Shown one piece after another: positions 1 to 8,909 of a stretch of 64,000 nt of DNA (positions within the stretch are counted from its first letter, which is position 1; each line of letters opens with the position of its first letter). The notes below the pieces were generated by a model that had not been told where the DNA came from, made no database searches, and saw nothing but the letters and a program-made list of their open reading frames with translations. Position numbers and translations under genes: made by a program. Source of the DNA: Komagataeibacter xylinus (lineage in GTDB: Bacteria; Pseudomonadota; Alphaproteobacteria; Acetobacterales; Acetobacteraceae); contig NZ_CP041348.1 in assembly GCF_009834365.1 (NCBI RefSeq), positions 1,426,501 to 1,490,500 on the forward strand. Reading direction: 5' to 3'.

Positions 1-349
1 CCTCGCTGGCCAGCACGCCCGATGTGCTGGTGCCCATGACCACGCCAATGCGCCCCGCGCCATAATGCGCGCGGGCTGCCATGATGGCATCGGCCACGCC
101 ATCGGTGCGCAGGGCCATGTCGATCAGGCGGTTGTTGCGGCAGTCATAGGCTGCCAGTGCCGGAGGCAGGGCGTGGGTTTCCACGCCTGCAACGCAGCCC
201 GCATAGCCGTGGGTAATACCGGCAAAATCGCACGGCTCCAGCCCGGTGCGCCGGTCGTGCAGGGCGGCCAGCGTCTGCGCCACACCAAGGCCCATGGCAC
301 TGATGCCGGTGCCCGCGGTCATGAGCAGGGTGGGCATGGCGGCGGTCAT
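1..349 (-). CDS. Beta-ketoacyl-ACP synthase (partial, N-terminus only)
   Basis: This is the first ~116 residues of a FabF/FabB-like condensing enzyme; the rest, including the active-site Cys, lies beyond the left edge. The N-terminal thiolase-fold core is recognisable, ending with the segment RIGVVMGTSTSG. The ATG overlaps the stop of the upstream exporter gene by 4 nt (ATGA), so the two are translationally coupled. Placement after an MMPL exporter, a LolA-like protein and an LpxL-like acyltransferase matches the ketosynthases of aryl polyene clusters. Whether it is a chain-elongating synthase or a chain-length partner cannot be told from the visible part. Confidence 0.8.
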   Translation of the reverse strand, partial: MTAAMPTLLMTAGTGISAMGLGVAQTLAALHDRRTGLEPCDFAGITHGYAGCVAGVETHALPPALAAYDCRNNRLIDMALRTDGVADAIMAARAHYGAGRIGVVMGTSTSGVLASE

Positions 350-2679
350 GGCCGTGCCTGCCGCGCGGTGTTGGTGACAGGTGCCGCCATCATGAAACTG
401 AACAGCATGGCCAGGAACGCTCCTATCGCGACGGTTGAGCCGATATCACGCAAAAGCGGGGTGCGGCAGCATGCCAGGATGCCAAAGGTAAGAAGGGTCA
501 TTGTATTGCAGGTGAGCAGGGTGCGTAAGGTGCGGGCGCGTTCGGCCCGGTCGATCTGGGGGCGGGCGAAGAACAGGGCGTAATCCAGCCCCACCCCCAT
601 CACGAACTGGAGCGAAATGACATGGATGAGCGACAGCCTGACGCCCAGCACCCCCATGGCCGCAAGGATCACGATGCCCGCACTCCCCACCGCCATGCAC
701 ACGCGCGCCAGTCGCCACCTGTCACGCAGGCCGAGTGCCAGCAGGGCGACCGCCATGGCAGTGCCTGCCGCCGTCCACCACAGGGCCTGATGCATGTGGT
801 CGGCCACGATGGCGTTTGTTTCGTTGCGCATGTTCAGCACCATGATGCCGGGCTGCGTTGCGAAGGCCGCGGCAAGGGCTGCCGTATCGCGCACGGTTTC
901 GGGCAGGATGATGCCAAACCACTGGCCCTGGCGTGCGAACAGCAGCGGGGCCAGCCGGGTGGCAACGAGCGGAGATGTCATGTCGCCCGGCTGTAACGGC
1001 GCCATGGCGCGTGTCACTGCTACATCGTGCACGAAGGGGGCAAAGGCATCGGGCTGGAACGGCAGGTCGGCGCGGGCTTCATCAAGCCTGCGGGTCAGCG
1101 CCGGCGTATCGGGCAGGCTCGCGATCCGGGCGCGCTGCACGGTGATGCTGGGCAGGAAGCGGGCGGCGTATTCCGCATCGCCCATCACGCCGCGCGCCTG
1201 AAGTGCTTCGAGCACGGGGATCAACTGTTCCTCGCGTTCGAGCACGCCCTGCACGGTGGGCGCCTGCACGATAATGGCCTGACCTGCATCGGGCGCGCCA
1301 ATTTCGTGGCGCAGTTCCGTATCGAGCGCGCGCAGTGCAGGCGGCACGGGGCTGAGGGAGGCGATATCCATCTCGCGCGCGGGCGGATGGACCACGAGCA
1401 CGCCCGCGCCAATCACCGGCAGGATCAGGAACCACAGGCGGTAGCGCCGCCAGGATTCAATGCGCAGGATGCCATCCGCATGGGTTGCGACACCGGGGGA
1501 AAGATCGGCCTTCTGGATCAGGCGTGGCAGGAGCCACAAGGTTGTGGCCGCAGCGCTCAAAAGCCCCGCAACCGAAAACACGCCAAGCTGCGCCAGCCCC
1601 GGCAGCCCGCAGAACACCATGCCCGTAAGCCCCAGGCAGGCGCTGGTTACCGCAAGGCGCAGGCTGGTTCCGATCCGGCGCAGGGGGGCATCTGCCGCCT
1701 CGCCCTGGTCGCGGTGACCGATCAGCAGCACGGGGTAGTCAAGCGAGACGCCGAGCATGGCCATGCCAAAGCCGAACGAGATGCCATGCACGTATCCAAA
1801 CAGCACCCGCACCACAATCATCGCCACGCTGAGCGATAGCGCGAATGCAATGCCCAGCGCCGCCAGCACCCAGGGCGAGCGGAAGCGCCAGATCAGCACC
1901 GCCGTGACCAGCAGCATCGAGGCGGTGGACAGGAACTCCACATCCCCCTGCATGGCGTGCGAGGCTTTGAGCGCAAATACCGCAGGCCCGGACATGAGCA
2001 GGTGCATGCCCGGCTGCGCTGCAGCCGCGTAGGCTGCATTGATCGCGGCCTGCACCTGCTTTTGCGCATACAGGTCCATGCCATTGGCGCGGGTGCGCAG
2101 CAGCAGCAGCGCGCGGTCGCGCTCGGGGGCAAACCACACGCCATCAATGCTGCGCCCGTGGCTGTGCGGCGCCCAGGCCCGCAGCAGCGCCATGAACGCC
2201 CCGGTCGGGTCGGCCAGGCCGTAATGCTGGGCCAGTGGCTCGGCGGAGGATTCCATCATGTCCAGCACGGCCTGCATGTCATCATGCAGCGCATCGACCG
2301 AAAAATCCCGCGCGGAATCTGGAGAGGCAAGCAGGTAGCGGTGGCTGAACAGGAAGGCTTCGTCCGCGCCATCAGGCGGGCGGCTGCCATTGGTCACGGT
2401 GACGAACAGCCCGCTGCGGGCAAGGCTGTCCGCCATGGTCTGGCTGGCATGGGCCAGAACATCGGGCGGAGCACCCTCGACCCCGGCCAGAATGACCGTG
2501 GCGGCACTGCCGGACTGGATCTCGCGCATGATGAAGCGTGTATTGTCCGTGCGGCCCGCAGGCAGGAAGCCCGCCATATCCGTGCGCAGCGGTATGAGTG
2601 CAAACACGCACGCCGCCACCACCAGCGAGACCAGCAGGCCGATGGCCAGCGGCTTTATGGAGCGCGGGCGTGCCATCAT
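346..2679 (-). CDS. MMPL/RND-family exporter of aryl-polyene-type cluster
   Basis: A 777-residue inner-membrane protein with two RND-like halves. Each half has one N-terminal membrane helix, a large periplasmic loop and a block of helices (roughly residues 245-385 and 630-765). It fits the MMPL/COG4258 group of predicted exporters that accompany aryl polyene and related lipid clusters and probably help move the acylated polyene product. It starts with a double ATG; the first overlaps the stop of the LolA-like gene by 4 nt, and its own stop overlaps the ketosynthase start by 4 nt. Function is inferred from family and cluster context. Confidence 0.85.
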   Translation of the reverse strand: MMARPRSIKPLAIGLLVSLVVAACVFALIPLRTDMAGFLPAGRTDNTRFIMREIQSGSAATVILAGVEGAPPDVLAHASQTMADSLARSGLFVTVTNGSRPPDGADEAFLFSHRYLLASPDSARDFSVDALHDDMQAVLDMMESSAEPLAQHYGLADPTGAFMALLRAWAPHSHGRSIDGVWFAPERDRALLLLRTRANGMDLYAQKQVQAAINAAYAAAAQPGMHLLMSGPAVFALKASHAMQGDVEFLSTASMLLVTAVLIWRFRSPWVLAALGIAFALSLSVAMIVVRVLFGYVHGISFGFGMAMLGVSLDYPVLLIGHRDQGEAADAPLRRIGTSLRLAVTSACLGLTGMVFCGLPGLAQLGVFSVAGLLSAAATTLWLLPRLIQKADLSPGVATHADGILRIESWRRYRLWFLILPVIGAGVLVVHPPAREMDIASLSPVPPALRALDTELRHEIGAPDAGQAIIVQAPTVQGVLEREEQLIPVLEALQARGVMGDAEYAARFLPSITVQRARIASLPDTPALTRRLDEARADLPFQPDAFAPFVHDVAVTRAMAPLQPGDMTSPLVATRLAPLLFARQGQWFGIILPETVRDTAALAAAFATQPGIMVLNMRNETNAIVADHMHQALWWTAAGTAMAVALLALGLRDRWRLARVCMAVGSAGIVILAAMGVLGVRLSLIHVISLQFVMGVGLDYALFFARPQIDRAERARTLRTLLTCNTMTLLTFGILACCRTPLLRDIGSTVAIGAFLAMLFSFMMAAPVTNTARQARP

Positions 2680-3275
2680 GCGGGCGGGTCGATGCGCATG
2701 ACCTGCGTATCTCCGTTGGCCTGCACCACGCGGATTACCGTCATGGCATTGTTCTGGCCATCAATTGTGATCGTGCGCACGTAGCGTGCCATGGCGGGTT
2801 GGGGGGTGAGTTGCAGCGTCCAGTGCGCAACATCGCCCTGTGCCGCCAGCGTATAGTCATGGCGCAGGGCGGTGATGTCGCCATCAAGCGGGGCGCGGAT
2901 GGCCTCGACAAGGGCGGCAAGCTGCGCATGGTGCGACAGGTCCACCACGCGGGCCGGTCCCTGCCCGCGGGCGAGACTCAGGGTCGTGCCCTGCACGATC
3001 AGGGTTTCGGGCCTTGGTTCGCGCGTGATCTTCTGCACATGACCGGGCCGGGTATAGATCAGTTCTCCCGATGACGTGAGGTCGTGCGTCAGGGCCGCGA
3101 TATGCTTGCTTTCATGGAAGGTATTGTGCCGCGCGGGCACCATGCCGATGTGGGCAATGATGGTGTCGGCCAGATCGGGCGGTGGCTGCACGGCCTGCGC
3201 GTGCCCGCTTCCTGCTCCCCAGAGCAGGGCCAGCGCCACAAAGGCGGGTGCAAGGGCGCGTTTATCGTCCGTCAT
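2676..3275 (-). CDS. LolA-like periplasmic lipid carrier
   Basis: A 199-residue protein with a signal peptide (hydrophobic stretch ending GSGHA around residue 26). The rest is beta-rich and matches the outer-membrane lipoprotein carrier (LolA) fold type found in aryl polyene clusters, where it probably hands the lipid-like product across the periplasm. The ATG at 3275 is chosen because it gives a clean signal peptide; the open frame extends much further upstream through the acyltransferase gene. It overlaps that gene by 14 nt and the exporter by 4 nt. Confidence 0.75.
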   Translation of the reverse strand: MTDDKRALAPAFVALALLWGAGSGHAQAVQPPPDLADTIIAHIGMVPARHNTFHESKHIAALTHDLTSSGELIYTRPGHVQKITREPRPETLIVQGTTLSLARGQGPARVVDLSHHAQLAALVEAIRAPLDGDITALRHDYTLAAQGDVAHWTLQLTPQPAMARYVRTITIDGQNNAMTVIRVVQANGDTQVMRIDPPA

Positions 3276-4203
3276 GGTTACCCCCGTGTTTTCCCACCTG
3301 CGGGGCCACCCATACATCGTGGAAATTGAACCAGTTATAGGGATGGGCGCGACACAGCCCTTCCATCCAGCGGGCGTACCGTCCCATCCATGTGGCAAGC
3401 CCCTGCGCGCGCTGGCGGCGCGGGATGGTGATCTGTTGAGCCAGCAGCTCGAAGCGTACAGTGTACTGCCTGTAGCCCGTGCGCACCCCGCTGAACAGGA
3501 TGACCGGCACCCCCAGCATGCTGGCCACGAGCAGCGGCCCGGCGGGAAAGGCCGCCATGCCGCCAAGGAACGGCGTGGGCACGGATTTTTCATGCCCCGG
3601 CGCCCTGTCGCCCAGCATGCCCACCAGTTCGTTGCGCGCCAGGCTTTCCTGTACGCGGATCATGGCGTCAGGCTCACCAATATCAATGATATTGCGGGCG
3701 AATTCGGGGGCAAGCTGCTCCAGCAGGCGCGTGGGTGCGCCTGCGTTGCGCCGGAACATGAGCACCCTGACCGGAAAGGGCGACATGCGGCCCACGCTGC
3801 GCAACGCTTCGAATGACCCGATATGCGCGCCCAGCAGGATGCACCCGCGCCCGCCCGCCATGGCCGCGTGCACGCACTCCAGCCCGTTGATGTCGATGCT
3901 GTATCCTTTGTAACGGCCAGAGAGGAAAAAGACCCGGTCCAGTATGGCTGCGGCAAAGGTATGGAAGTGCCGCGCCACATCCACCCCGTGCACGGGCCGG
4001 TCGAGCACGCGGGCCAGATACGCGCGCGAGGCCCGGCGCGCCTGCCGGGCCGTCAGCAGGAAATACAGCGTGATGAACGGCAGGATGGCCTCGCCAAACG
4101 GGCGGCCCACCCGCAGCGTCAGCCAGATCATGAAGCGCGAGAGCGAGGCGATGCCACGTTCGGGCCTGATCCAGCCGGGTGTGGGCTCACGCATGGGCGC
4201 CAT
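3262..4203 (-). CDS. LpxL/HtrB-like lysophospholipid acyltransferase
   Basis: A 313-residue membrane-associated acyltransferase. The LpxL-family catalytic signature is visible as GAHIGSFE (H followed four residues later by E), with a hydrophobic segment near residues 38-52. In aryl polyene clusters this domain is believed to attach the polyene acyl chain to a glycolipid acceptor. In many clusters, as I recall, it is fused to a GT2 domain; here the GT2 gene is separate at 6906-7670. It overlaps the ligase/dehydratase gene by 17 nt and the LolA-like gene by 14 nt. Confidence 0.85.
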   Translation of the reverse strand: MAPMREPTPGWIRPERGIASLSRFMIWLTLRVGRPFGEAILPFITLYFLLTARQARRASRAYLARVLDRPVHGVDVARHFHTFAAAILDRVFFLSGRYKGYSIDINGLECVHAAMAGGRGCILLGAHIGSFEALRSVGRMSPFPVRVLMFRRNAGAPTRLLEQLAPEFARNIIDIGEPDAMIRVQESLARNELVGMLGDRAPGHEKSVPTPFLGGMAAFPAGPLLVASMLGVPVILFSGVRTGYRQYTVRFELLAQQITIPRRQRAQGLATWMGRYARWMEGLCRAHPYNWFNFHDVWVAPQVGKHGGNHDGR

Positions 4204-5833
4204 TGCGCAAACGCCCTTTTGCCACGACCTGCGTGCCCACCGTGCAGGTAAATGCCAGGGGGTGCGTTGTGTGCGTCACGCGCACGGTATCGCCTGGCCG
4301 CACGGGGTGGAGGAATTTTATCTGTTCCAGCCGGGCGGGCTCGACCCCCATGAGGCCAAAGACCTCGCTCAGCACTACCGCGCCGGGCACAATGGGGCAG
4401 CCGGGAAAATGCCCGGCAAGGGCCGGATGGTCGGCTGCGATGCTGAAGCACCCCGCATCATGCGCAGCCGTAGCCGGAGCGGCAGGCCCGGTGGCGGGGC
4501 GCGGTTCATGCACCAGGGCGAGCAGGGCCGCGCGGGTCAGCTTGCCCAGTTCGTTGCGGGGCAGGGCATCCACGCGCACGATCCGGCGTGGCAGGAAGGC
4601 GGAGGGCACGCGCGTGCGCAGTTCTGTCAGGATATCGGATGCGGGGCGGGTGGGTGCTACCACCACAACCTCCATTCGCCCCACGGGCTGGCCCGGCGAG
4701 GTCTCGGGTTCGGGGGCAATGAAGGTGCCATCCTCAATGCCGCGCAGGCCGAGCAGGATGGCGTTCAGCCCGGCAAGGGACGTGCGCTGCCCCGCGATCT
4801 TGATGATGTCGGTCATGCGGCCTTCCAGCCTGAAGGTATCGGGCGTGAGGGGGGTGACGGCATCGGCAAGGATATGGGGCGTGGCATCAGGCGCTTCAAT
4901 GCGGGCGGTGCCATCAGGGCAGCGGTGCAGGCTGATGCCGGGGTGCAGGCGCCACGCCTGTGTTGCGGTGGTGCGGCGCGTGGCGATGGAGCCGGTTTCG
5001 GTGCTGCCATAAATCTCGAAAACGGGGGCATGCCAGCAGCGTTCCGCCATCGCGGCGGTGGCGGCATCGAGCGGTGCCGTGGCGGAGATGACCCGCGCTA
5101 TTGGCGGCAGGGGCGTGCGGTCGGCGAGGAACGTGCGGATGTGCAGTGGCGTGGTGAGCAGGATGCACGGCTGTGGCCCCTGATCGAGGCGGGCGCGGAT
5201 ATCGGCGGGGAACAGGGCAGGCCCCGTGGTGCTGATGCAGTCCGTGACGAGGGGCTGGATGACCGTCGTCTCGAAACCGTACATATGATAGGGCGGCACC
5301 GTGCCCACGATGGTGGCAACCCTGCCTGCCACCGGCGTGAACAGCTTTATGCGCGCCTGTGCCCGGCGGGTCAGCCCGCCCCATGTCTTGGCATGGGCGA
5401 CCGGCGTGCCGGTGCTGCCCGATGTCAGGATATGCGCCACGACCTGCATTGCGGCAATGTCCGGGTTGGCAGGGGTGCCCGTGCCATCCAGTGACAGGGC
5501 GGAGAGGCGGATGACGGGTGTTGTGGCCGGGAGCGCGCAGGGCGGCAGGTCGGCATCGGTCACGATGGCTGCATCGGGGTAGCAGGCCAGCAGATGCGCA
5601 AGCAGGCCCGCAGCCCTGCTGCCCGGCAGCACGCTGTACTGCCCGCGCAGCACGGCGGCGCAGAAGGCGGTGGTAAAGTACAGCCTGTCGCGGCACAGGT
5701 TGATGATGGGCCGCGGCGGGAGTGTTGCAGCAATGGCGTGGGCCGCATGGAGCACGCCATTGCCCGTTATCAGGCGTTCCGGTGTTCTGAACAGGGGGGC
5801 TGCCGGATGGCCGAGTAGGGGAAACGCATGCAT
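4187..5833 (-). CDS. Fused AMP-dependent acyl ligase and hot-dog dehydratase
   Basis: A 548-residue two-domain protein. Residues ~1-440 form an ANL-superfamily ligase: P-loop LTSGSTGTPVAHAKT near residues 135-150, the YGSTETGS motif, and the C-terminal lysine in NELGKLTRA. Residues ~455-545 form a FabA/ApeI-like 3-hydroxyacyl-ACP dehydratase with HPALAGHFPGCPIVPGAV. Expected roles are loading the aryl starter acid onto the neighbouring ACP and dehydrating the beta-hydroxy intermediates. Ligase and dehydratase are separate genes in the E. coli aryl polyene cluster, so the fusion is notable. It follows the ACP gene with a 9-nt gap. Confidence 0.88.
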   Translation of the reverse strand: MHAFPLLGHPAAPLFRTPERLITGNGVLHAAHAIAATLPPRPIINLCRDRLYFTTAFCAAVLRGQYSVLPGSRAAGLLAHLLACYPDAAIVTDADLPPCALPATTPVIRLSALSLDGTGTPANPDIAAMQVVAHILTSGSTGTPVAHAKTWGGLTRRAQARIKLFTPVAGRVATIVGTVPPYHMYGFETTVIQPLVTDCISTTGPALFPADIRARLDQGPQPCILLTTPLHIRTFLADRTPLPPIARVISATAPLDAATAAMAERCWHAPVFEIYGSTETGSIATRRTTATQAWRLHPGISLHRCPDGTARIEAPDATPHILADAVTPLTPDTFRLEGRMTDIIKIAGQRTSLAGLNAILLGLRGIEDGTFIAPEPETSPGQPVGRMEVVVVAPTRPASDILTELRTRVPSAFLPRRIVRVDALPRNELGKLTRAALLALVHEPRPATGPAAPATAAHDAGCFSIAADHPALAGHFPGCPIVPGAVVLSEVFGLMGVEPARLEQIKFLHPVRPGDTVRVTHTTHPLAFTCTVGTQVVAKGRLRNGAHA

Positions 5834-5842
5834 GCTGATGGC

Positions 5843-6115
5843 TTAGGAGGGCGAATGCGCTGCTATGTAATGGGTCAGGCTGCGCACGGAGCGGAAGATA
5901 TCCACTTTATTGGCATTGTCCGAACGGAGTTCCACCCCGTACTGCCGCTTGATTGCCAGCGAGAGTTCCAGCGCATCAATGGAGTCCAGACCAAGGCCAT
6001 CGCCAAACAGGGGGCCGTCCATCTCGATTGTGGAGACGGGCATGTCCAGTTGCAGGGTCTCTACAATAAGGGTCGCTACTTCGGTTTCTGATGGAGATGG
6101 AGGGTTTTCCGCCAC
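5843..6115 (-). CDS. Acyl carrier protein
   Basis: A 90-residue acidic carrier protein. The phosphopantetheine site is in GLDSIDALEL, where the serine is modified, and the flanking helices are typical. It sits directly before the ligase/dehydratase gene and is the probable carrier for polyene chain growth in this cluster. It is the first gene of the minus-strand operon: the 166 bp upstream are AT-rich and shared with the divergent COG4648 gene. Confidence 0.9.
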   Translation of the reverse strand: MAENPPSPSETEVATLIVETLQLDMPVSTIEMDGPLFGDGLGLDSIDALELSLAIKRQYGVELRSDNANKVDIFRSVRSLTHYIAAHSPS

Positions 6116-6281
6116 TAATTTATGCCTATTATTTATATTAATATCAGAAGGTTTCGGATCGGGAGCATACCCCGCCCCATGGCCTGTAACAATGCTGAAT
6201 CATTTTGTAACAGAAGTCGGGGTTTGTGCATCGCGCTCCAGTGTGATGCCAGTATGTAGGTTCTTACGGTCAGGCGGTCAT
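6116..6281. promoter_or_regulatory. Divergent intergenic region, ACP operon and COG4648 gene
   Basis: A 166-bp gap between divergent start codons. The part next to the ACP gene is strongly AT-rich (tattatttatattaatat, 6126-6143), unlike the surrounding GC-rich genes, and probably carries the promoters. No operator motif could be assigned. Confidence 0.5.
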
Positions 6282-6893
6282 ATGCGTTTAGCTGGCATTA
6301 TCATGCTGTTTGTGGCGAGTGTAGGGGCGCATGTTCTCTCGGGCCTGGGGTTTTTGGCGCCTGCCGCCCGCTGGCTGGTAACCGGGCAGGCCATGGCGTG
6401 CTGCTTGCTGCTGGCGGCTTCATCCATTCGCTGGCGGGTGGCATGGGGGGCGGGCCTTGCAGCCGTTGCAGCGCCTGGATACGCGCTACCCCCCGGTTTT
6501 GTGCTGCTGGCGGATTCCGTGGTGCTGTATGCCGTGCTTCAGGGCGCGTTACTGCTGCTGTTCGCCCGCACCCTGCGGCCGGGGCGTGAGCCGCTTGTCA
6601 CCATGCTGGCCCGCCAGGTGCATGGCACGCTGCGGCCCGATGTGCGGCTTTATACCCGCCAGCTGACATGGGCATGGAGTATTTTCTTTGCAGTGCAGCT
6701 ATTTTTGCCCGCCCTCCTTGTGCTGGTGGGGCCTGCGGGGTGGTGGCGCGCGGTGCTGCATGGGGCAAGCATGCCGCTTGTGCTGGTCATGTTCGGGGTT
6801 GAGGCCGGGGTGCGGCGCTGGCGCATCCGCAATTTCGATCATGCCTCGATCATGGACTCCGTCAGGGCCTTCAACAACCGCGCGCGGGGGTGA
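6282..6893 (+). CDS. COG4648-type membrane protein of aryl polyene clusters
   Basis: A 203-residue integral membrane protein with about six hydrophobic segments and the conserved-looking block LYTRQLTWAWSIFF in the middle. It matches the COG4648 family that recurs in aryl polyene clusters; its biochemical role is unknown. The start at 6282 is chosen because the first membrane helix begins immediately; the frame is open further upstream but covers the promoter region and antisense ACP sequence. Its stop converges on the end of the GT2 gene 12 bp away. Confidence 0.75.
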   Translation: MRLAGIIMLFVASVGAHVLSGLGFLAPAARWLVTGQAMACCLLLAASSIRWRVAWGAGLAAVAAPGYALPPGFVLLADSVVLYAVLQGALLLLFARTLRPGREPLVTMLARQVHGTLRPDVRLYTRQLTWAWSIFFAVQLFLPALLVLVGPAGWWRAVLHGASMPLVLVMFGVEAGVRRWRIRNFDHASIMDSVRAFNNRARG

Positions 6894-6905
6894 GGGGCCG
6901 CCCCT

Positions 6906-7670
6906 TCACGCCCGTGCAGCGCGCCTGCGCAGGGGGCGCAACAGCAGGCGACCAAGAAAAATGATCATGAGCCGCACATGCATGCGGATCAGCAGCAGGT
7001 TGTCGCGCAGGTAATGGAAGTGGGAGATACCTCCTTCATCGCGGCTGAGGTAGCGCACGGGTGAGTCAAGATTGACGCAGGCCAGCCCGCGCCAGCACAG
7101 GCGCACGGCGGCCTCGGGGTCGAAATCATAGCGACGCATGCCCGATACCGTATCCATGACCGCCAGCAGGTCGGCCGCCGGATAGACCCGGAAGCCGAAC
7201 AGTGAATCCCCGATGTCACTGCCCGGCGTTTCCAGCCGCGCCCACCAGTTGGAAATCCGGCGCCCCTGCACCCGCAGGGCGGGCGCATCATCGGCAAAGA
7301 CCGGCCGCCCCAGAATCATGGCCGCCGGTGTGTGGCGTGACGCGTTGATGAACCGGCCAATCTGTGCGGCAGGGTGCTGCCCGTCGGCATCCATGGTCAG
7401 GATATGGGTGTAACCGTGGGTGCGTGCCCAGCGCAGACCATGATGGATGGCCGCCCCCTTGCCCCGGTTGCGCGGCAGATGCGTGACCGACAGGCCAGGA
7501 TGGGTGGCGGCAAGGGCGGGCAGGGCGTCGGCGCTGCCATCTGTGCTGCCATCGACAACAACCAGCACATCGGGCCAGCAGGCCAGGGCTTCGGCCACCG
7601 TGCGCGCCAGGACCGGGCCGGTATTGTAGGAGGGAATGACGACAAGGTGCCGTGGGGCGGGCGGGTTCAT
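6906..7670 (-). CDS. Family 2 glycosyltransferase
   Basis: A 254-residue GT-A glycosyltransferase. The nucleotide-binding start VVIPSYNTG is at residues 10-18, VDGSTDGS at 39-46, and the metal-binding DADGQHP at 94-100. The C-terminus has a hydrophobic, arginine-rich stretch (LLIRMHVRLMIIFLG) that may associate with the membrane. In aryl polyene clusters a GT2 domain is thought to build the glycolipid head group. The ATG at 7670 overlaps the stop of the PlsC-like gene by 4 nt. Confidence 0.85.
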   Translation of the reverse strand: MNPPAPRHLVVIPSYNTGPVLARTVAEALACWPDVLVVVDGSTDGSADALPALAATHPGLSVTHLPRNRGKGAAIHHGLRWARTHGYTHILTMDADGQHPAAQIGRFINASRHTPAAMILGRPVFADDAPALRVQGRRISNWWARLETPGSDIGDSLFGFRVYPAADLLAVMDTVSGMRRYDFDPEAAVRLCWRGLACVNLDSPVRYLSRDEGGISHFHYLRDNLLLIRMHVRLMIIFLGRLLLRPLRRRAARA

Positions 7671-8497
7671 GCCATGCCTCCATGGGGTGCCTGCCGGGCA
7701 AGGGCCTCGGTCAGCCACCGCTGCACCTGTCTGGCCAGTTGGCGGGATGTCATGGTGTGGGTGGCCTGCGGGGGCAGGGTCGCGCCGCGCGTGACGGTAT
7801 AGGTAATGGGCAGCGCCGGGCGACGCAGCAGGGACGCGCCTTTGCGCAGGTAGGGCGAACTGGTGGTGATGACCATTGTCTGCACCGTGCAGCCCGCCTG
7901 CATGGCAATGGCGGCGAAGGCGGGGTGAAAGACGTCATTCGCCCCAGCCCGGTCCGAGCGTGTGCCTTCGGGAAACAGCAGGATGGGCTGGCCCGCGCGC
8001 GCATGCGCAACCGTGCTGCGGATCAGGCGTAGCGGCGTATCGTTGCCGGGATATTGCGCAAGGCGCAGCGCTGCGCCGTAAAACGGATGATCGAGCAGGG
8101 ACTGTTTGGTGACACAGACAAGATCGGGCAGATAGGCGGTGAACAGCATGGCATCCATCAGTGAGGGATGATTGGCCACCACCACGGTATTGCGGATATG
8201 GGCCAGTGCCCTGAGGTCGCGCGGGTTGCACCGGATCCCGCCCAGCCCGCGCAGCACGTTGAGCGAAAGCCGCGACATGAGCCAGACCCACCGCCGCCCG
8301 ACCGTGCCCCGCCACCTGCGTGGCACGACCGGGCTCAGCAGCAGCGCAACAGTATTGAACACGGCAAAGGCCCAGACAGCATAGACAAGGCCGATGCAGA
8401 AAATAATTCTATGCCAGCCTCTCCGCGCCATCGTGCGTATCATATCCATAAAACAGAACCGGGCTGCCACGACAGAACGGGGCACCTGATAACCCAT
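7667..8497 (-). CDS. PlsC-family 1-acyl-glycerol-3-phosphate acyltransferase-like
   Basis: A 276-residue membrane acyltransferase with the PlsC signatures NHPSLMDA (NHX4D, residues 109-116) and FPEGTR (175-180), after an N-terminal membrane segment at ~31-56. It acylates a lipid or glycolipid acceptor; in aryl polyene clusters one such enzyme is usual. An internal ATG at 8449 could be the true start. It is the first gene of a two-gene unit with the GT2 gene. Its exact acceptor cannot be read from sequence. Confidence 0.85.
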   Translation of the reverse strand: MGYQVPRSVVAARFCFMDMIRTMARRGWHRIIFCIGLVYAVWAFAVFNTVALLLSPVVPRRWRGTVGRRWVWLMSRLSLNVLRGLGGIRCNPRDLRALAHIRNTVVVANHPSLMDAMLFTAYLPDLVCVTKQSLLDHPFYGAALRLAQYPGNDTPLRLIRSTVAHARAGQPILLFPEGTRSDRAGANDVFHPAFAAIAMQAGCTVQTMVITTSSPYLRKGASLLRRPALPITYTVTRGATLPPQATHTMTSRQLARQVQRWLTEALARQAPHGGMA

Positions 8498-8636
8498 TAT
8501 GGCGGAAGGGGGTGTAACTTCCTAGGGGCCGTTAGCTTTGAATGATGGAACGCACGGCATGGCTGTTTTGTGATGCGCATGATGCCGTCTGTCTTTATGG
8601 TCAGGCCCTGGTCCGTAACCGCGCCTGCTCAATGCA

Positions 8637-8909
8637 TCATTGATCTGGCGCAGGCGCGAAACGATAGCTTTCAATCTGGCGTTCCAGCGCACGGATGGTA
8701 TTATACGGCACGGTCATTTTCAGACGTGCGGCAAGCGTATTCCAACGATCTGCCACAGATTGAAGCTCCGTCTGGTAAGGCATGGTGGGCGAGAGCTGCT
8801 CGGTCCAGGCCAGAATGGGCTCAGACCCGAACAGTATGCCGCCTGTCGCCGCGACCAGCACGATGACCAGCAGGCGGCGCGTGGGGGATGGGTTGGAAAA
8901 CTGCGTCAT
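8637..8909 (-). CDS. Small single-pass membrane protein coupled to MBOAT gene
   Basis: A 90-residue protein of unknown function: a positively charged N-terminus, one membrane helix (residues ~13-29), then a soluble, probably helical periplasmic tail. Its start overlaps the stop of the MBOAT gene (TGATG), so it is translated with it and may be an accessory subunit of the O-acyltransferase. No recognised domain. Confidence 0.65.
   Translation of the reverse strand: MTQFSNPSPTRRLLVIVLVAATGGILFGSEPILAWTEQLSPTMPYQTELQSVADRWNTLAARLKMTVPYNTIRALERQIESYRFAPAPDQ

Noticed and set aside
3944..5494. Long open frame (516 codons) antisense to the ligase/dehydratase gene
   Set aside because: The opposite strand has a complete, motif-rich enzyme; the antisense frame is Gly/Ala/Arg/His-rich without domains, typical of mirror frames in GC-rich DNA.
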